A stretch of DNA of 64,000 bases from UBA2357 sp041916775 (GTDB taxonomy: Bacteria > Pseudomonadota > Gammaproteobacteria > Burkholderiales > Rhodocyclaceae). This document shows, piece after piece, positions 49,959 through 59,127 of this stretch. How positions within the stretch are numbered: position 1 is the first letter of the stretch; the number at the start of each line of letters is the position of its first letter. The notes beneath the pieces were generated by a model, which was given only the letters and a program-made list of their open reading frames with translations, was not told the origin of the DNA and ran no database searches. Both the position numbers and the translations under genes were made by a program. The stretch covers positions 1 to 64,000 of the forward strand of contig JAYRYZ010000022.1 in assembly GCA_041916775.1 (NCBI GenBank). Direction: 5' to 3'.

Positions 49959-50609
49959 TCAGGCCGCCCGCAGGCGGCGCTCCAGCAATGCGCCGGCACG
50001 TGCGGTGCTCATCGTCAGCACCAGGTAGAGCAGCCCCGCCGCGACGAAGAACTCGATCGGCCGGTAGGTGGTCGAGGCGAAGATCTGCGTGGTACGCATC
50101 AGCTCCGTCACCGCCACAGCGGACACCAGCGCGGAGTTCTTGATGATGTCGATGGTCTCGTTGGTGAGCGCCGGTAGCATCGCGCGGAACACTTGCGGTA
50201 CCTGGATGTGCGCCAGCATCTGCCAGCGGGTGAAGCCCAGGTCGCGTGCAGCCTCCAGCTGCCCGTGCGGCAGCATGCGGAAGCCCGCGCGCAGGATCTC
50301 GCCCTGGAACGCCGCGGTGTTGAGCGTGAGCGCGACCACCGCGGCGACCAGCGGCGGCAGGCTCACGCCCACTGCCGGCAACGCGTAGAACACCAGCGTG
50401 AGCTGCACCAGCAAGGGCGTGCCGCGGAAGAAACTGACATAGGTGCGGCAGGCGCCGGCGACGGCGGCGTTGCGGCCCACGCTGCCGAGGCAGATCGCCC
50501 AGCCGAGGAAGAAACCGAGCACGATCGCCGTCATCGAGACCCCGAAGGTCACGCCGAGGCCGGCGACGAGCTGGGGTAACTGCGGCAGGACAACCGAAAA
50601 GTCGAACAT
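49959..50609 (-). CDS. Polar amino-acid-type ABC transporter permease 1
   Basis: A 216-residue permease, starting MFDFSVVLPQLPQLVAGLGV, with YVSFFRGTPLLVQLTLVFYA (about 57-76) and the coupling loop HGQLEAARDLGFTRWQMLAH (about 115-134). It has about five membrane helices. The gene ends 13 bases before permease 2. Confidence 0.92.
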   Translation of the reverse strand: MFDFSVVLPQLPQLVAGLGVTFGVSMTAIVLGFFLGWAICLGSVGRNAAVAGACRTYVSFFRGTPLLVQLTLVFYALPAVGVSLPPLVAAVVALTLNTAAFQGEILRAGFRMLPHGQLEAARDLGFTRWQMLAHIQVPQVFRAMLPALTNETIDIIKNSALVSAVAVTELMRTTQIFASTTYRPIEFFVAAGLLYLVLTMSTARAGALLERRLRAA

Positions 50610-50681
50610 GATGCACTCCCCACCAGCCGGCGCGGGCGCGCCGGCTGGATTGCGGATGGTTGGCGGGAAGGCGAGGAGCGC

Positions 50682-51530
50682 TCAGTTGACCGGCGTCGGC
50701 ACTGCATCGGTCGGCAGCGTCATCGTGAAGCCGAACCATTTCTGTTGCAGCTCGGCGAGCTTGCCGCTCTGGTTGAGCCTGGCGAGGCCATCGCTGAAGA
50801 ACTGCACCAGTCTGGCGCTGTCCGCGTCCTTGCGACCGGCCCAGGCGTAGTAGGTGGCGGGGCCGAACGCGGGCTGGACGATCTCGAACACATCCGGCCG
50901 CGCCTGCACCAGCGGCGCGAGGTTGGGCAGCGACTGCACCACGGCATCCACCCGCTTCGAAGCGAGCGCGGCGTAGGCCTCGTTGTAGTCCATGAACTCC
51001 TTCACTTCCTTCACGCCCTTGCCCTTCGGGGCCAGCACGGTCTTCTCGAAGTCGCGCAGCACGGCCACCTGAGGCGCGCCGGACTGGCTGCCCACCACCA
51101 TGCCGGCGAGATCCTCGGCGCTGTTGATGCGGCTGTCGCCACGGCGCTTGAGCACGGTGACGCTGGCCGTCGAGTTGGGCAGAGTGAAGGCGTAGTTCTC
51201 GGCGCGCGCCTTCGTGATCGTGAGCGAGGTGGCGACGAAGTCGAAGCGGCCCGAGGTCAGCCCGGGCAGGATGCCCTGGAAGGGCACGTCGAGCTGCTTC
51301 AGCTGCACACCCGGCAGATCCTTCATGATCTCGTCGAGGATGTCCTTGCCGTAACCGACGATGCGCCCGTTCTCGAGCATCTCGAAGGGTGCATAGCGCG
51401 CCTCGGTGGCCACCACGATCTCGCCCTTGCGTTTGATCTCGTCCAGGAGATCAGCCTGGGCGGCGCCGGCGGCGAGCGGCAACAGGGTGACGGCGACGAG
51501 GCGCAATGCCAGCGAACGGATGGTGTGCAT
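50682..51530 (-). CDS. Polar amino-acid-type ABC substrate-binding protein
   Basis: A 282-residue periplasmic protein with a signal peptide (MHTIRSLALRLVAVTLLPLA, cleavage after AQA). Family motifs: GEIVVATEARYAPFEMLENG (about 36-55), GYGKDILDEIM (about 59-69), DFVATSLTITKARAENYAFT (about 95-114). The ligand pocket Arg/Asp pattern of amino-acid binders is recognisable. It lies 178 bases after the creatinase stop; that gap holds no gene and contains a short tandem repeat of GCGGATGTT. Creatine, a guanidino acid, or an amino acid is the likely ligand. Confidence 0.9.
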   Translation of the reverse strand: MHTIRSLALRLVAVTLLPLAAGAAQADLLDEIKRKGEIVVATEARYAPFEMLENGRIVGYGKDILDEIMKDLPGVQLKQLDVPFQGILPGLTSGRFDFVATSLTITKARAENYAFTLPNSTASVTVLKRRGDSRINSAEDLAGMVVGSQSGAPQVAVLRDFEKTVLAPKGKGVKEVKEFMDYNEAYAALASKRVDAVVQSLPNLAPLVQARPDVFEIVQPAFGPATYYAWAGRKDADSARLVQFFSDGLARLNQSGKLAELQQKWFGFTMTLPTDAVPTPVN

Positions 51531-51708
51531 GGTGTCTTCTCCTTCTCTCTCGTTATCGATGTATTCGTGTTGTGTTTGCTGCGCCCGAACCCTCCCCTGC
51601 CCGAGCGGGAACCGGGCATGGAGACGATGCGGGGAAATGCGGATGTTGCGGATGTTGCAGGTGTGCCGCGCGCGGCCCGAACGACGGGGCACGCGCGGCG
51701 GATGCGGC

Positions 51709-52953
51709 TCAGCGGCGGATGATGTTGTGCTTCGGACCGTAGGGGAAACCGGTGATGTTCTCGGCACCGTCCTCGGTCACGACGAGGATGTCGTGCTCGC
51801 GATAACCGCCTGCGCCGGGCAGGCCTTCCGGCAACATGATCATCGGCTCGATCGACACCACCATGCCCGGCTCGAGCACCGTCTCGATATCCTCGCGCAG
51901 CTCCAGCCCGGCCTCGCGGCCGTAGTAGTGCGACAGCACGCCGAACGAGTGGCCGTAGCCGAAGGTGCGGTACTTCAGGAGATCGTGCTCGGCAAAGATC
52001 CCGTTGAGTTGCGCCGCGATGTCGCAGCAGCGCACGCCCGGCTTCACCAGCGCGAGGCCGGCCTCATGCACCTTGACGTTCACTTCCCACAGCTTCAGCG
52101 AGGCGTCGTCGCAGTGATCGAAGAACATGGTGCGCTCGAGCGCGGTGTAATAGCCCGAAATCATCGAGAAGCAGTTGAGGCTGAGGATGTCGCCCTTCTG
52201 CACCTTGCGGGTCGTGACCGGATTGTGCGCGCCGTCGGTGTTGATGCCGGACTGGAACCACGTCCAGGTATCCATCAGCTCCGAATCCGGAAAGCGCTTC
52301 GCAATCTCGCGCACCATCGCTTGGGTGGACGCCAGCGCCACCTCGTGCTCGGGCACGCCCTCATGCACCGCCGCCGCCAGCGCCGCGCCGCCCACGTCGC
52401 AGACCTGCGCGCCGTGCCTGATCAGCGCGATCTCCTCGGCCGACTTGATCATGCGCATGCGCATCGTCCCGGCGCCCACATCCACGATCTCGGCCGCCGG
52501 CAGCGCGGCCTTCAGCTTCTCGAGTCGCTCCACCGGGATGTGATCGAACTCGACCCCCACCCGTCCGCGGTTCGGCACTTCCTGCTGGATCGCACGGAAG
52601 TAGTTGTCGCGGCGCCAGTCGGTATAGACCACGTTGTAGTCGCCGAAGGTGCGACGCCACGGCTGGCCACCGTCGATGTTGGCCGAGATGCTCACCACCT
52701 TGTCCTGCGTCACCACCAGACCGTAGGGCCGGCCGAAGGAGCAGTACAGGAAATCGCTGTAGTAGTTGATGTTGTGCATCGAAGTGAACACCACCGCATC
52801 GATGTCGTTCGCGGCCATGTACTGGCGCAGCTTCGCCTGGCGGTTGCGATACTCCTGGTCGGAGAAGGTGTGACGCACCTTCTCCCCGTTCTCGATGCGC
52901 AGCAGGTCCTTCATGTCGGCCATTGCGTTGAGGCCTTCCGCGAGATTCGTCAT
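51709..52953 (-). CDS. Creatinase (creatine amidinohydrolase)
   Basis: A 414-residue pita-bread-fold (M24-like) hydrolase that splits creatine into sarcosine and urea. It follows Pseudomonas creatinase almost residue for residue: HNINYYSDFLYCSFGRPYGL near 60-79, SISANIDGGQPWRR near 87-100, TWTWFQSGINTDGAHNPVTT near 233-252 with the catalytic His, RTFGYGHSFGVLSHYYGREA near 330-349 and EPGMVVSIEPMIMLPEG near 360-376. As in creatinase, the metal ligands of true M24 peptidases are not all kept. The N-terminus is slightly longer; MADMKDLLRIENGEKVR is an alternative start ten codons in. Confidence 0.95.
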   Translation of the reverse strand: MTNLAEGLNAMADMKDLLRIENGEKVRHTFSDQEYRNRQAKLRQYMAANDIDAVVFTSMHNINYYSDFLYCSFGRPYGLVVTQDKVVSISANIDGGQPWRRTFGDYNVVYTDWRRDNYFRAIQQEVPNRGRVGVEFDHIPVERLEKLKAALPAAEIVDVGAGTMRMRMIKSAEEIALIRHGAQVCDVGGAALAAAVHEGVPEHEVALASTQAMVREIAKRFPDSELMDTWTWFQSGINTDGAHNPVTTRKVQKGDILSLNCFSMISGYYTALERTMFFDHCDDASLKLWEVNVKVHEAGLALVKPGVRCCDIAAQLNGIFAEHDLLKYRTFGYGHSFGVLSHYYGREAGLELREDIETVLEPGMVVSIEPMIMLPEGLPGAGGYREHDILVVTEDGAENITGFPYGPKHNIIRR

Positions 52954-53241
52954 GGTTCAGCTCCTGGTGTGGTTGGGTGTCTTCTTCGTCTCCCCGGCGC
53001 GCATTCGCCGGTAGATGGAAACGAAGTCTAGGGACGCCCCCCCGCACCGGGTTTCGGCGATTCGCCAGAAACTTGCGTGGAAACGACGGGTGGATGCCCC
53101 CCCCTGCAGACAGCACATTGCGGGGTATGCGCCGAGCCGATGGATCGAGGTGCACGCATCTCGAGCAATCCGCTAGACTCGGGATTAACCGGTCCCCGAG
53201 CAAACCAGCCTCGAGATACATGCCAATCGATCCCGCGTGAA

Positions 53242-53490
53242 ATGGAATGCACTCTGACCGAACATGCCAGAAAGCGGCTCGCGCAAAGAAAAGTGCGCAT
53301 CGAGTGGATAGAGGCTGCACTCGAGAGGCCGCAACGTATCGAGCCTGACGGCGACGACCCGGGGCTGGTCCATGCACTGATTTACATCCCGGAGCGATTC
53401 AGGATGCTGCGTGTGATCTACAGGGATACCTGCGCACCTCCACTCATCATCACCGCTTACTTCGAGGAGGCAGAAGATCATGAAACTTGA
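53242..53490 (+). CDS. DUF4258 protein, possible RelE/ParE-like toxin
   Basis: An 82-residue protein starting MECTLTEHARKRLAQRKVRI. The pattern LTEHARKR-AQR-I...I..AL..P near the N-terminus and a beta-rich FRMLRVIYRD middle match DUF4258, small proteins with RelE-like fold predictions often found in toxin-antitoxin-like pairs. It overlaps the next ORF by 11 bases. It sits between creatinase and the GlxA-type regulator on the opposite strand, so it is probably an insertion unrelated to that pathway. Confidence 0.75.
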   Translation: MECTLTEHARKRLAQRKVRIEWIEAALERPQRIEPDGDDPGLVHALIYIPERFRMLRVIYRDTCAPPLIITAYFEEAEDHET

Positions 53491-53668
53491 ATTCGACCCG
53501 ATAGCGGATTGCGCCTATCTCGGCATATCGGAGAGGGAGATCGCGAAAACGCGCGAGCTGGAGCCCGGGATCATCGCCGACTATGACGCAAGCGGTGCAC
53601 TCGTTGGCATCGAGATCCTCTCGGTGAGCCAGCGCGCCCGAAACGATCTGGACAAAAAGGCCGCCTGA
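53480..53668 (+). CDS. DUF2283 protein, possible antitoxin
   Basis: A 62-residue protein starting MKLEFDPIADCAYLGISE, with AGGAGGCAGAAGATC upstream inside the preceding gene. The D-IAD-AY--I and ELEPGIIADYDASGALVGIE patterns are those of DUF2283. It is paired with DUF4258 in many genomes and taken as the antitoxin or partner. No experimental role is known to me. Confidence 0.78.
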   Translation: MKLEFDPIADCAYLGISEREIAKTRELEPGIIADYDASGALVGIEILSVSQRARNDLDKKAA

Positions 53669-53682
53669 CCCACGGGCACGCT

Positions 53683-54681
53683 TCAGCCCGCCGACTTGCG
53701 CCGCCTGCGCTCCGCGCTGGGTGAAAGGCCGAACTCGGCGTGATAGCAGTGGGAGAAGTGCGACAGCGAGACGAATCCGCAGCCCATGGCGATGTCCGAG
53801 ATGCCGCGGCTGGTGCGCTGCACGAGCTGGCGGGCGCGGGCGAGGCGCAGTTGCAGGTAGTACTGGCGCGGCGTGGTCTGGAGATGCTCCTTGAAGAGGC
53901 GCTCGAACTGGCGCACCGAGAACTGCACCAGGCCGGCGATCTCCTCCAGCGGCAGCGGCTCCTCCAGGTTGCACTCCATCAGCCGCACCGCCTCCGCCAC
54001 CTTGGGATGACCGACCCCGACGCCGTCGCGCAGCGCCGCGCGCTGACGCTCTTCCGGCCCGCGGCGCGCATGGATGAGGAGATCGGCCACCGCCGCGGCG
54101 ATACGGCTGCCGCCATCGCCGAGACCGATGAGGTGCACCATCATGTCCAGCGGCGCGATGCCGCCGCTGCAGGTGGCGCGGTCGCGGTCGACCTCGTAGA
54201 GCAGATCCGACACCACCAGGCGCGGGAAGCGGTCGAGCAGCACGTCCATGTCTTCCCAGTGGATGGTGCAGCGATGCCCGTCGAGCAGGCCCGCGCGGGC
54301 GAGGAAGTAGCTGCCGGTGTCCACCCCGCCGAGCGCCACACCGGCCGCGGCAAGGCCGCGCAGCCAGGCGACGATGGGTTCGTGCCCGCTTACCGGAATG
54401 GGGTTCGGGCCGATCACCAGCACCGCGTCGAGCCGCGGCGCGCTGGCGATGCCGTGGTCCGGATCGACGCGGATACCGTCGCTCGACCGCACTGCCAGCC
54501 CGTCCGGCGTCAGCGTGCAGAAGGTGTAGAGCGTGCGCCCCGCCACCACGTTCGCGAGTCGCAAGGGGTCCACCGCCGCGCCCAGGCCGATCAGCGTGAA
54601 GTCCGGTACCAACAGAAAGCCGAAGCGGAACACCGCGCTCGCGTCATGCCCCGTCCAGGGGCTGCGTGACTGGCGCTCCAT
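53683..54681 (-). CDS. GlxA-family transcriptional regulator (class I GATase-like plus AraC HTH)
   Basis: A 332-residue regulator. The N-terminal DJ-1/PfpI-like domain (about 15-195) includes AVLVIGPNPIPVSGHEPIVA and GVDTGSYFLARAGLLDG. The C-terminal AraC domain has its two helix-turn-helix units in LVQFSVRQFERLFKEHLQTT (about 250-269) and ISDIAMGCGFVSLSHFSHCY (about 295-314). The subgroup contains GbdR, SouR and CdhR, which control glycine betaine, sarcosine and carnitine breakdown. Closeness to creatinase makes a sarcosine/creatine-responsive activator likely. Confidence 0.9.
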   Translation of the reverse strand: MERQSRSPWTGHDASAVFRFGFLLVPDFTLIGLGAAVDPLRLANVVAGRTLYTFCTLTPDGLAVRSSDGIRVDPDHGIASAPRLDAVLVIGPNPIPVSGHEPIVAWLRGLAAAGVALGGVDTGSYFLARAGLLDGHRCTIHWEDMDVLLDRFPRLVVSDLLYEVDRDRATCSGGIAPLDMMVHLIGLGDGGSRIAAAVADLLIHARRGPEERQRAALRDGVGVGHPKVAEAVRLMECNLEEPLPLEEIAGLVQFSVRQFERLFKEHLQTTPRQYYLQLRLARARQLVQRTSRGISDIAMGCGFVSLSHFSHCYHAEFGLSPSAERRRRKSAG

Positions 54682-54690
54682 GTCCGCGCC

Positions 54691-55599
54691 TCAGCCCGCG
54701 TCGCGCACCGGCACGGGCCGGTTCGCGAGCCAGATGCCCGCCCCGACCAGCGCGATCGCGCTCATGATCGCCGGCGTGAGCGGCTCGTCGAGCAGCACGA
54801 CGCCCGCAAGCACACCCATCACCGGGGTCAGGAAGGAGAACGACGAGATGCGCGTGGTCGGATAGCGGCGGATGAGCCAGAACCACGCCAGATAACCGAT
54901 CGTCGCGACGATCACCGTCTGGTAGGCGAGCGCCGCCCACACCCCCGCAGACGGGGCGAACACCCCGGCTTCGCCGGCGAGCAGCGAGAGCCCCAGCAGC
55001 ACCGGCGCCGACACGGAGAGCTGGTAGAGCAGCGTCTTTTCCGGCGCCACGCGCGCGAGCGCGGTGGCCTTCACGACCAGCGTCGTGGAGGCCCAGAACA
55101 GCGCGCCCACGACCATCATCAGGTCGCCGATCCAGGCGTCACCCGACGGCTTCAGCAGGTTCTCACCGAAGAGCAGCAGCACGCCGCTGAAGGCAAGCGC
55201 CATGCCGGCCCACTGCGGCCAGCGCATGGTCTCCTGCGGCAGCCACCAGCGCGCACCGAGCGCGACGAAGAAGGGTGCGGTGTAGAGGAAGATCACGCCG
55301 CGCGACGCGTCGGTGTAGCGCAGCGCCATGTAGATCATCGCGAACTCGCCGGCGAAGAGCACACCCGACACGATGCCCGGCCACAGCGTGCCGTCGCGCT
55401 TCAACAGCGGCAGGCCGCGCCAGGCCGCCCACGCGAACAGCAGGAGTGCGGCGCCGGTCGAGCGCAGGCCGGACTGCCACAGCGGCGAGATGCCGCTGTT
55501 GCCGATCTTGACGACCACGTTCTGCACGCCCAGCACCACGCACATCGTCACCATCATGACCACCGCAAGGCGGTCGAGCTCGGTCTTCTGCACCACCAT
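54691..55599 (-). CDS. EamA/DMT-family transporter
   Basis: A 302-residue protein with ten predicted helices arranged as two EamA repeats (first about 12-140, second about 155-290; the second ends PVMGVLAGVVLLDEPLTP). Start MVVQKTELDRLAVV. Members export or import metabolites such as amino acids; the substrate is not predictable. It ends nine bases before the GlxA-type regulator start, so the two may be co-transcribed. Confidence 0.9.
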   Translation of the reverse strand: MVVQKTELDRLAVVMMVTMCVVLGVQNVVVKIGNSGISPLWQSGLRSTGAALLLFAWAAWRGLPLLKRDGTLWPGIVSGVLFAGEFAMIYMALRYTDASRGVIFLYTAPFFVALGARWWLPQETMRWPQWAGMALAFSGVLLLFGENLLKPSGDAWIGDLMMVVGALFWASTTLVVKATALARVAPEKTLLYQLSVSAPVLLGLSLLAGEAGVFAPSAGVWAALAYQTVIVATIGYLAWFWLIRRYPTTRISSFSFLTPVMGVLAGVVLLDEPLTPAIMSAIALVGAGIWLANRPVPVRDAG

Positions 55600-55610
55600 G
55601 GTCTGTCGCC

Positions 55611-56669
55611 TCAATCCACGACCCGGATCGGGCCGACATCCGGGGCGAACTGGATGCGCGCCCGCATCAGACGCGTCACCTCGATGCTGCCATCGGCCGC
55701 GACGCGCAGACCATGATCGATCCGGTGGCGCTGCAATTGCGGCAACCACGCGTCACCTGCGATGAAGGCCGGCTTGCTCGCAGCATCCGACAGGGTGCCC
55801 GCATTCGCACGTGGCGTGACCAGCACGGTCAGCGCTTGCGTGCCGGTGGTGGGCCAGCCGCTGCGCGGATCCAGCAGGTGGGCGTAGCGCACGCCGTCCA
55901 GAATGAAGAAGCGCTGGTAGTCGCCCGAGGTCCCGGTCGCCTCGCCATCGTAGAGCGGCAGCGTGCCCAGCGTGCGCGGCTCGCGCGGATGGCGCAGGCC
56001 GAGCCGCCACGGCGTATTGCCCTTGGCGCCCAGCGCGATGACGTTGCCGCCGATGTTCACGAGCGCGTTGTGGATGCCGCGCTCGCGCAGGATGCTGGCT
56101 GCGCGGTCGAGCGCATAGCCCTTGGCATAGCCGCCCAGATCGAGCTGCACTGCGGGGTTGCGGCTGGAGATGCGCCGCCCCTCCACCACGACATCCGCGA
56201 TGCGCGGATGCAGCGCGATGAGCGCCTTCAACGCGGCCGGGTCCGGGAGCTTCTCCTCGAACTCTTCGGCATGGAACCCCCATAGCGCGATCAGCTTGCC
56301 GATCGCCGGGTCGAACAGCCCGTCGCCCGTCGCCGAAAACTGCTGCGCGTCGCGGATCAAGGCGGCGAGTTCGTCCGAAACTTCCAGCGACTCGCCGCGC
56401 GCGAGCGCCTCGTTGAGCGCGGTCAGCTCGGAGGGCTTCCACGCGTGGTAGGCGTGGTGCAGACGGTCGAACTCGCGCGCCACCGCGGCCATCGCCGCCT
56501 CGGCCTCATCGCGCGAGTTGCCATACACCGACATCTGCACATGCGTGCCCAGCACGAAGGCTTCGCTCTGGAACACCTGCTCGCGCGCGCAAGCGGTGAC
56601 GGTCAGCGTCGATCCGAGCACAAGCAGCGCCGCGAGCAGGCGGCGCAGGAAAAGAGGCACAGCCGTCAT
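55611..56669 (-). CDS. apbE: FAD:protein FMN transferase (ApbE)
   Basis: A 352-residue flavin transferase that attaches FMN to Thr residues of exported or membrane flavoproteins such as RnfG, NqrC or NosR. The N-terminal lipoprotein signal ends LTVTACAREQ, so it is anchored in the periplasm. ApbE motifs are FVLGTHVQMSVYG (about 38-50), QLDLGGYAKGYALDRA (about 185-200) and LVNIGGNVIALG (about 211-222). The start overlaps gshB's stop in ATGA. No target flavoprotein is in the window. Confidence 0.93.
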   Translation of the reverse strand: MTAVPLFLRRLLAALLVLGSTLTVTACAREQVFQSEAFVLGTHVQMSVYGNSRDEAEAAMAAVAREFDRLHHAYHAWKPSELTALNEALARGESLEVSDELAALIRDAQQFSATGDGLFDPAIGKLIALWGFHAEEFEEKLPDPAALKALIALHPRIADVVVEGRRISSRNPAVQLDLGGYAKGYALDRAASILRERGIHNALVNIGGNVIALGAKGNTPWRLGLRHPREPRTLGTLPLYDGEATGTSGDYQRFFILDGVRYAHLLDPRSGWPTTGTQALTVLVTPRANAGTLSDAASKPAFIAGDAWLPQLQRHRIDHGLRVAADGSIEVTRLMRARIQFAPDVGPIRVVD

Positions 56670-57622
56670 GAACAGGCGTGTTCCAGCTTGTCGACGAACA
56701 GCGCCGCCACCGAAAAGCCCGTCTGCGCGCCGATCTCGACGAAACAGGTGGGGCTGGTGACATTCACCTCGGTGAGGTGACCGCCGATCACGTCGAGGCC
56801 CACCACCATCAAGCCACGCGCCCACAGCACCGGCGCGAGCGTCTCGGCGATCTCACGCTCACGCGCGGTGAGCGGCATCGCCACCCCGCGCCCGCCAGCA
56901 GCGAGATTGCCGCGCGTCTCGCCGGCCATGGGGATGCGCGCGAGGGCGAAGGGCACGACCTCGCCGCCGATGATGAGTACGCGCTTGTCGCCCTCGACGA
57001 TCTCGGGCAGGTAGCGTTGCGCCATGATGGTGCGGGTGCCGTGCGAGGTGAGCGTCTCGATGATCACGTTGCGGTTGGGGTCGTCCGCACGCACGCGGAA
57101 GATCTGGCTGCCGCCCATGCCGTCGAGCGGTTTCAGCACCACATCGCGCAATTCGTCGATGAAGGCCTGGATGCCTGCAGGATCGCGCGCGATGAGCGTC
57201 GTCGCAGTGAACCGCGCGAACTCGGTGATCGCCACCTTCTCGGAATGATCGCGGATCGAACGCGGATGGTTGAACACCCGCGCCCCTCCCGCCGCCGCGC
57301 GCTCCAGCAGCCAGGTGGCCGCCACATATTCGAAGTCGAAGGGCGGGTCCTGACGCATCACCACCGCATCGAAGGCGGCGAGCGGCGTCTCGGCCACCTC
57401 GCCCACCTGGTACCAGTCGTGATCGTCCATGGACACGGCGAGCGCGGTCGCGCGTGCCGACACCACACCGTCACGCCACGCCAGCGCCTCGCGCCGGATC
57501 GCGAACACCGCGTGGCCACGCCGAGTGGCCTCGCGCATCATCGCGATGCTCGAATCCTTGTAGGGCTTGAGCATCTCCAGCGGGTCGAGGATGAACGCGA
57601 TCTTCAGCTGACGGGAGGACAT
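56666..57622 (-). CDS. gshB: Glutathione synthetase
   Basis: A 318-residue ATP-grasp enzyme joining gamma-glutamylcysteine and glycine. Motifs: FILDPLEMLKPYKDSS (about 10-25), VMRQDPPFDFEYV (about 87-99), VLKPLDGMGGSQIFRV (about 161-176), and the C-terminal GLDVIGGHLTEVNVTSPT (about 275-292) with Mg-binding Glu/Asn. Length is normal. It lies 40 bases after gshA and overlaps apbE by four bases. Confidence 0.96.
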   Translation of the reverse strand: MSSRQLKIAFILDPLEMLKPYKDSSIAMMREATRRGHAVFAIRREALAWRDGVVSARATALAVSMDDHDWYQVGEVAETPLAAFDAVVMRQDPPFDFEYVAATWLLERAAAGGARVFNHPRSIRDHSEKVAITEFARFTATTLIARDPAGIQAFIDELRDVVLKPLDGMGGSQIFRVRADDPNRNVIIETLTSHGTRTIMAQRYLPEIVEGDKRVLIIGGEVVPFALARIPMAGETRGNLAAGGRGVAMPLTAREREIAETLAPVLWARGLMVVGLDVIGGHLTEVNVTSPTCFVEIGAQTGFSVAALFVDKLEHACS

Positions 57623-57662
57623 TGGTAAAAAAGCTCTGCAGGGACGTGGGTCGGGACGGCGA

Positions 57663-58964
57663 TCAGGCCAGCGCGTCGGCCTCGGCTTCTACCGGGGCGG
57701 TTTCCTCGATCTCGACCGAAGCGGCGAGGAGCGCGAGGCGCGCCACCACGCCATAGGCGTAGAAGCGGTTGGGCGGCGCATCCGGCCCCTGCTGCGAATC
57801 GGGTAGCGTGCAGCAGGTCTCGAATGCCAGTGGCTCGAAGTGCATGCCTGGCGCGTTGAGATTCTCGTCGCGACCACGCTCGGTGTGCACGCGGTAGAAG
57901 CCGCCCACCACATAGTGGTCCATCATGTAGATCACCGGCTCGGCCACGGCCGAACCCAGCGTCTCGAAGGTGTGCACGCCTTCCTGGATGATCACCTCAT
58001 GCACCTGCAGTCCTTCCTTCACCACCGCCATCTTGTTGCGCTGGCGACGATTGAGGCCCACCACCTCGGAGGCGTCGCGCACCGTCATCACGCCCATGCC
58101 GTAGGTGCCCGCATCCGCCTTCACGACCACGAACGGCGTCTCGTCGACGCCATATTCCTTGTACTTGGCGCGGATGCGCGTGAGCAGCATGTCGACCTGC
58201 GAGGCCAGGCACTCTTCGCCGGTGCGCTCCTGGAAGTTGATCTGGCCGCACACCCCGAACTCGGGGTTGATGCGCCAGGGGTCGATGCCGATCACGTCGG
58301 CGAACTCGCGCGCCACCCGGTCGTAGGCCTCAGCATGGCGCGACTTGCGCCGCACATGCCAGCCCGCGTGCAGCGGCGGAATCAGCCACTGGTCCTCAAG
58401 CCCGCGCAACACCTCGGGAATGCCGGCGGAGAGGTCGTTGTTGAGCAGCACCGCGCACGGGTCGAAGCCATCCAGCCCGATCCGCCCTTTCGCGCGCCGC
58501 AATGGCTCCAGCGTCAGCGACGCGCCGTTGGGGAGTTCCAGCGTGGTCGGCGCGGTGATGTCCGGCAAGAGGCTGCCGATGCGCACATTGAGCCCGGTGA
58601 GCCGCAGGATGGACACCAGCTTCGCGACGTTCTGCAGATAGAACTGGTTGCGCGTGTGGTTCTCGGGAATCAGCAGCAGCTGGCGCGCATCGGGGCAGAT
58701 ACGTTCGATCGCCGCCTGCGCCGCCTGCACGCACAGCGGCATGAAGGCTTCGTTGAGGTTGTTGAAGCCGCCCGGAAACAGGTTGAGATCCACCGGCGCA
58801 AGCTTGAAACCCGAGTTGCGCAGGTCGGTCGAGCCGTAGAACGGCGGCATGTGATCCTGCCACTGCGCACGCATCCATTGCTCGATCTCGGTGGCCGAAT
58901 CGAGGAAGCGCTTCTCCAGTTCCAGCAGGGGGCCGGTGAGGGCCGTCGTGAGGTGAGGGACCAT
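57663..58964 (-). CDS. gshA: Glutamate-cysteine ligase, betaproteobacterial type
   Basis: A 433-residue enzyme of the GshA family (PF08886-like) found in many betaproteobacteria in place of the E. coli type. Starts MVPHLTTALTGPLLELEKRF. Recognisable blocks: PPFYGSTDLRNSGFKLAPVD (about 40-59), GGFNNLNEAFMPLC (about 65-78), LLIPENHTRNQFYLQN (about 95-110), and VVKADAGTYGMGVMTVRD (about 279-296), an ATP-grasp-like loop. It makes gamma-glutamylcysteine for GshB, the next gene. Confidence 0.92.
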   Translation of the reverse strand: MVPHLTTALTGPLLELEKRFLDSATEIEQWMRAQWQDHMPPFYGSTDLRNSGFKLAPVDLNLFPGGFNNLNEAFMPLCVQAAQAAIERICPDARQLLLIPENHTRNQFYLQNVAKLVSILRLTGLNVRIGSLLPDITAPTTLELPNGASLTLEPLRRAKGRIGLDGFDPCAVLLNNDLSAGIPEVLRGLEDQWLIPPLHAGWHVRRKSRHAEAYDRVAREFADVIGIDPWRINPEFGVCGQINFQERTGEECLASQVDMLLTRIRAKYKEYGVDETPFVVVKADAGTYGMGVMTVRDASEVVGLNRRQRNKMAVVKEGLQVHEVIIQEGVHTFETLGSAVAEPVIYMMDHYVVGGFYRVHTERGRDENLNAPGMHFEPLAFETCCTLPDSQQGPDAPPNRFYAYGVVARLALLAASVEIEETAPVEAEADALA

Positions 58965-59127
58965 GTGTGCTGTTCTCAATGTACCGTGGCGGACGTCGCC
59001 AGGCTGGATTGTTTGCCGGTCATGTTACACCAGACCGCAGCACGGTGAAGCGTTGCGCCGCACCGTGACGGTGCCCCTGCCGAATCACGGTCCTGGACAT
59101 CCCCAAGCGCCCTGCAAGGATGGCCGA

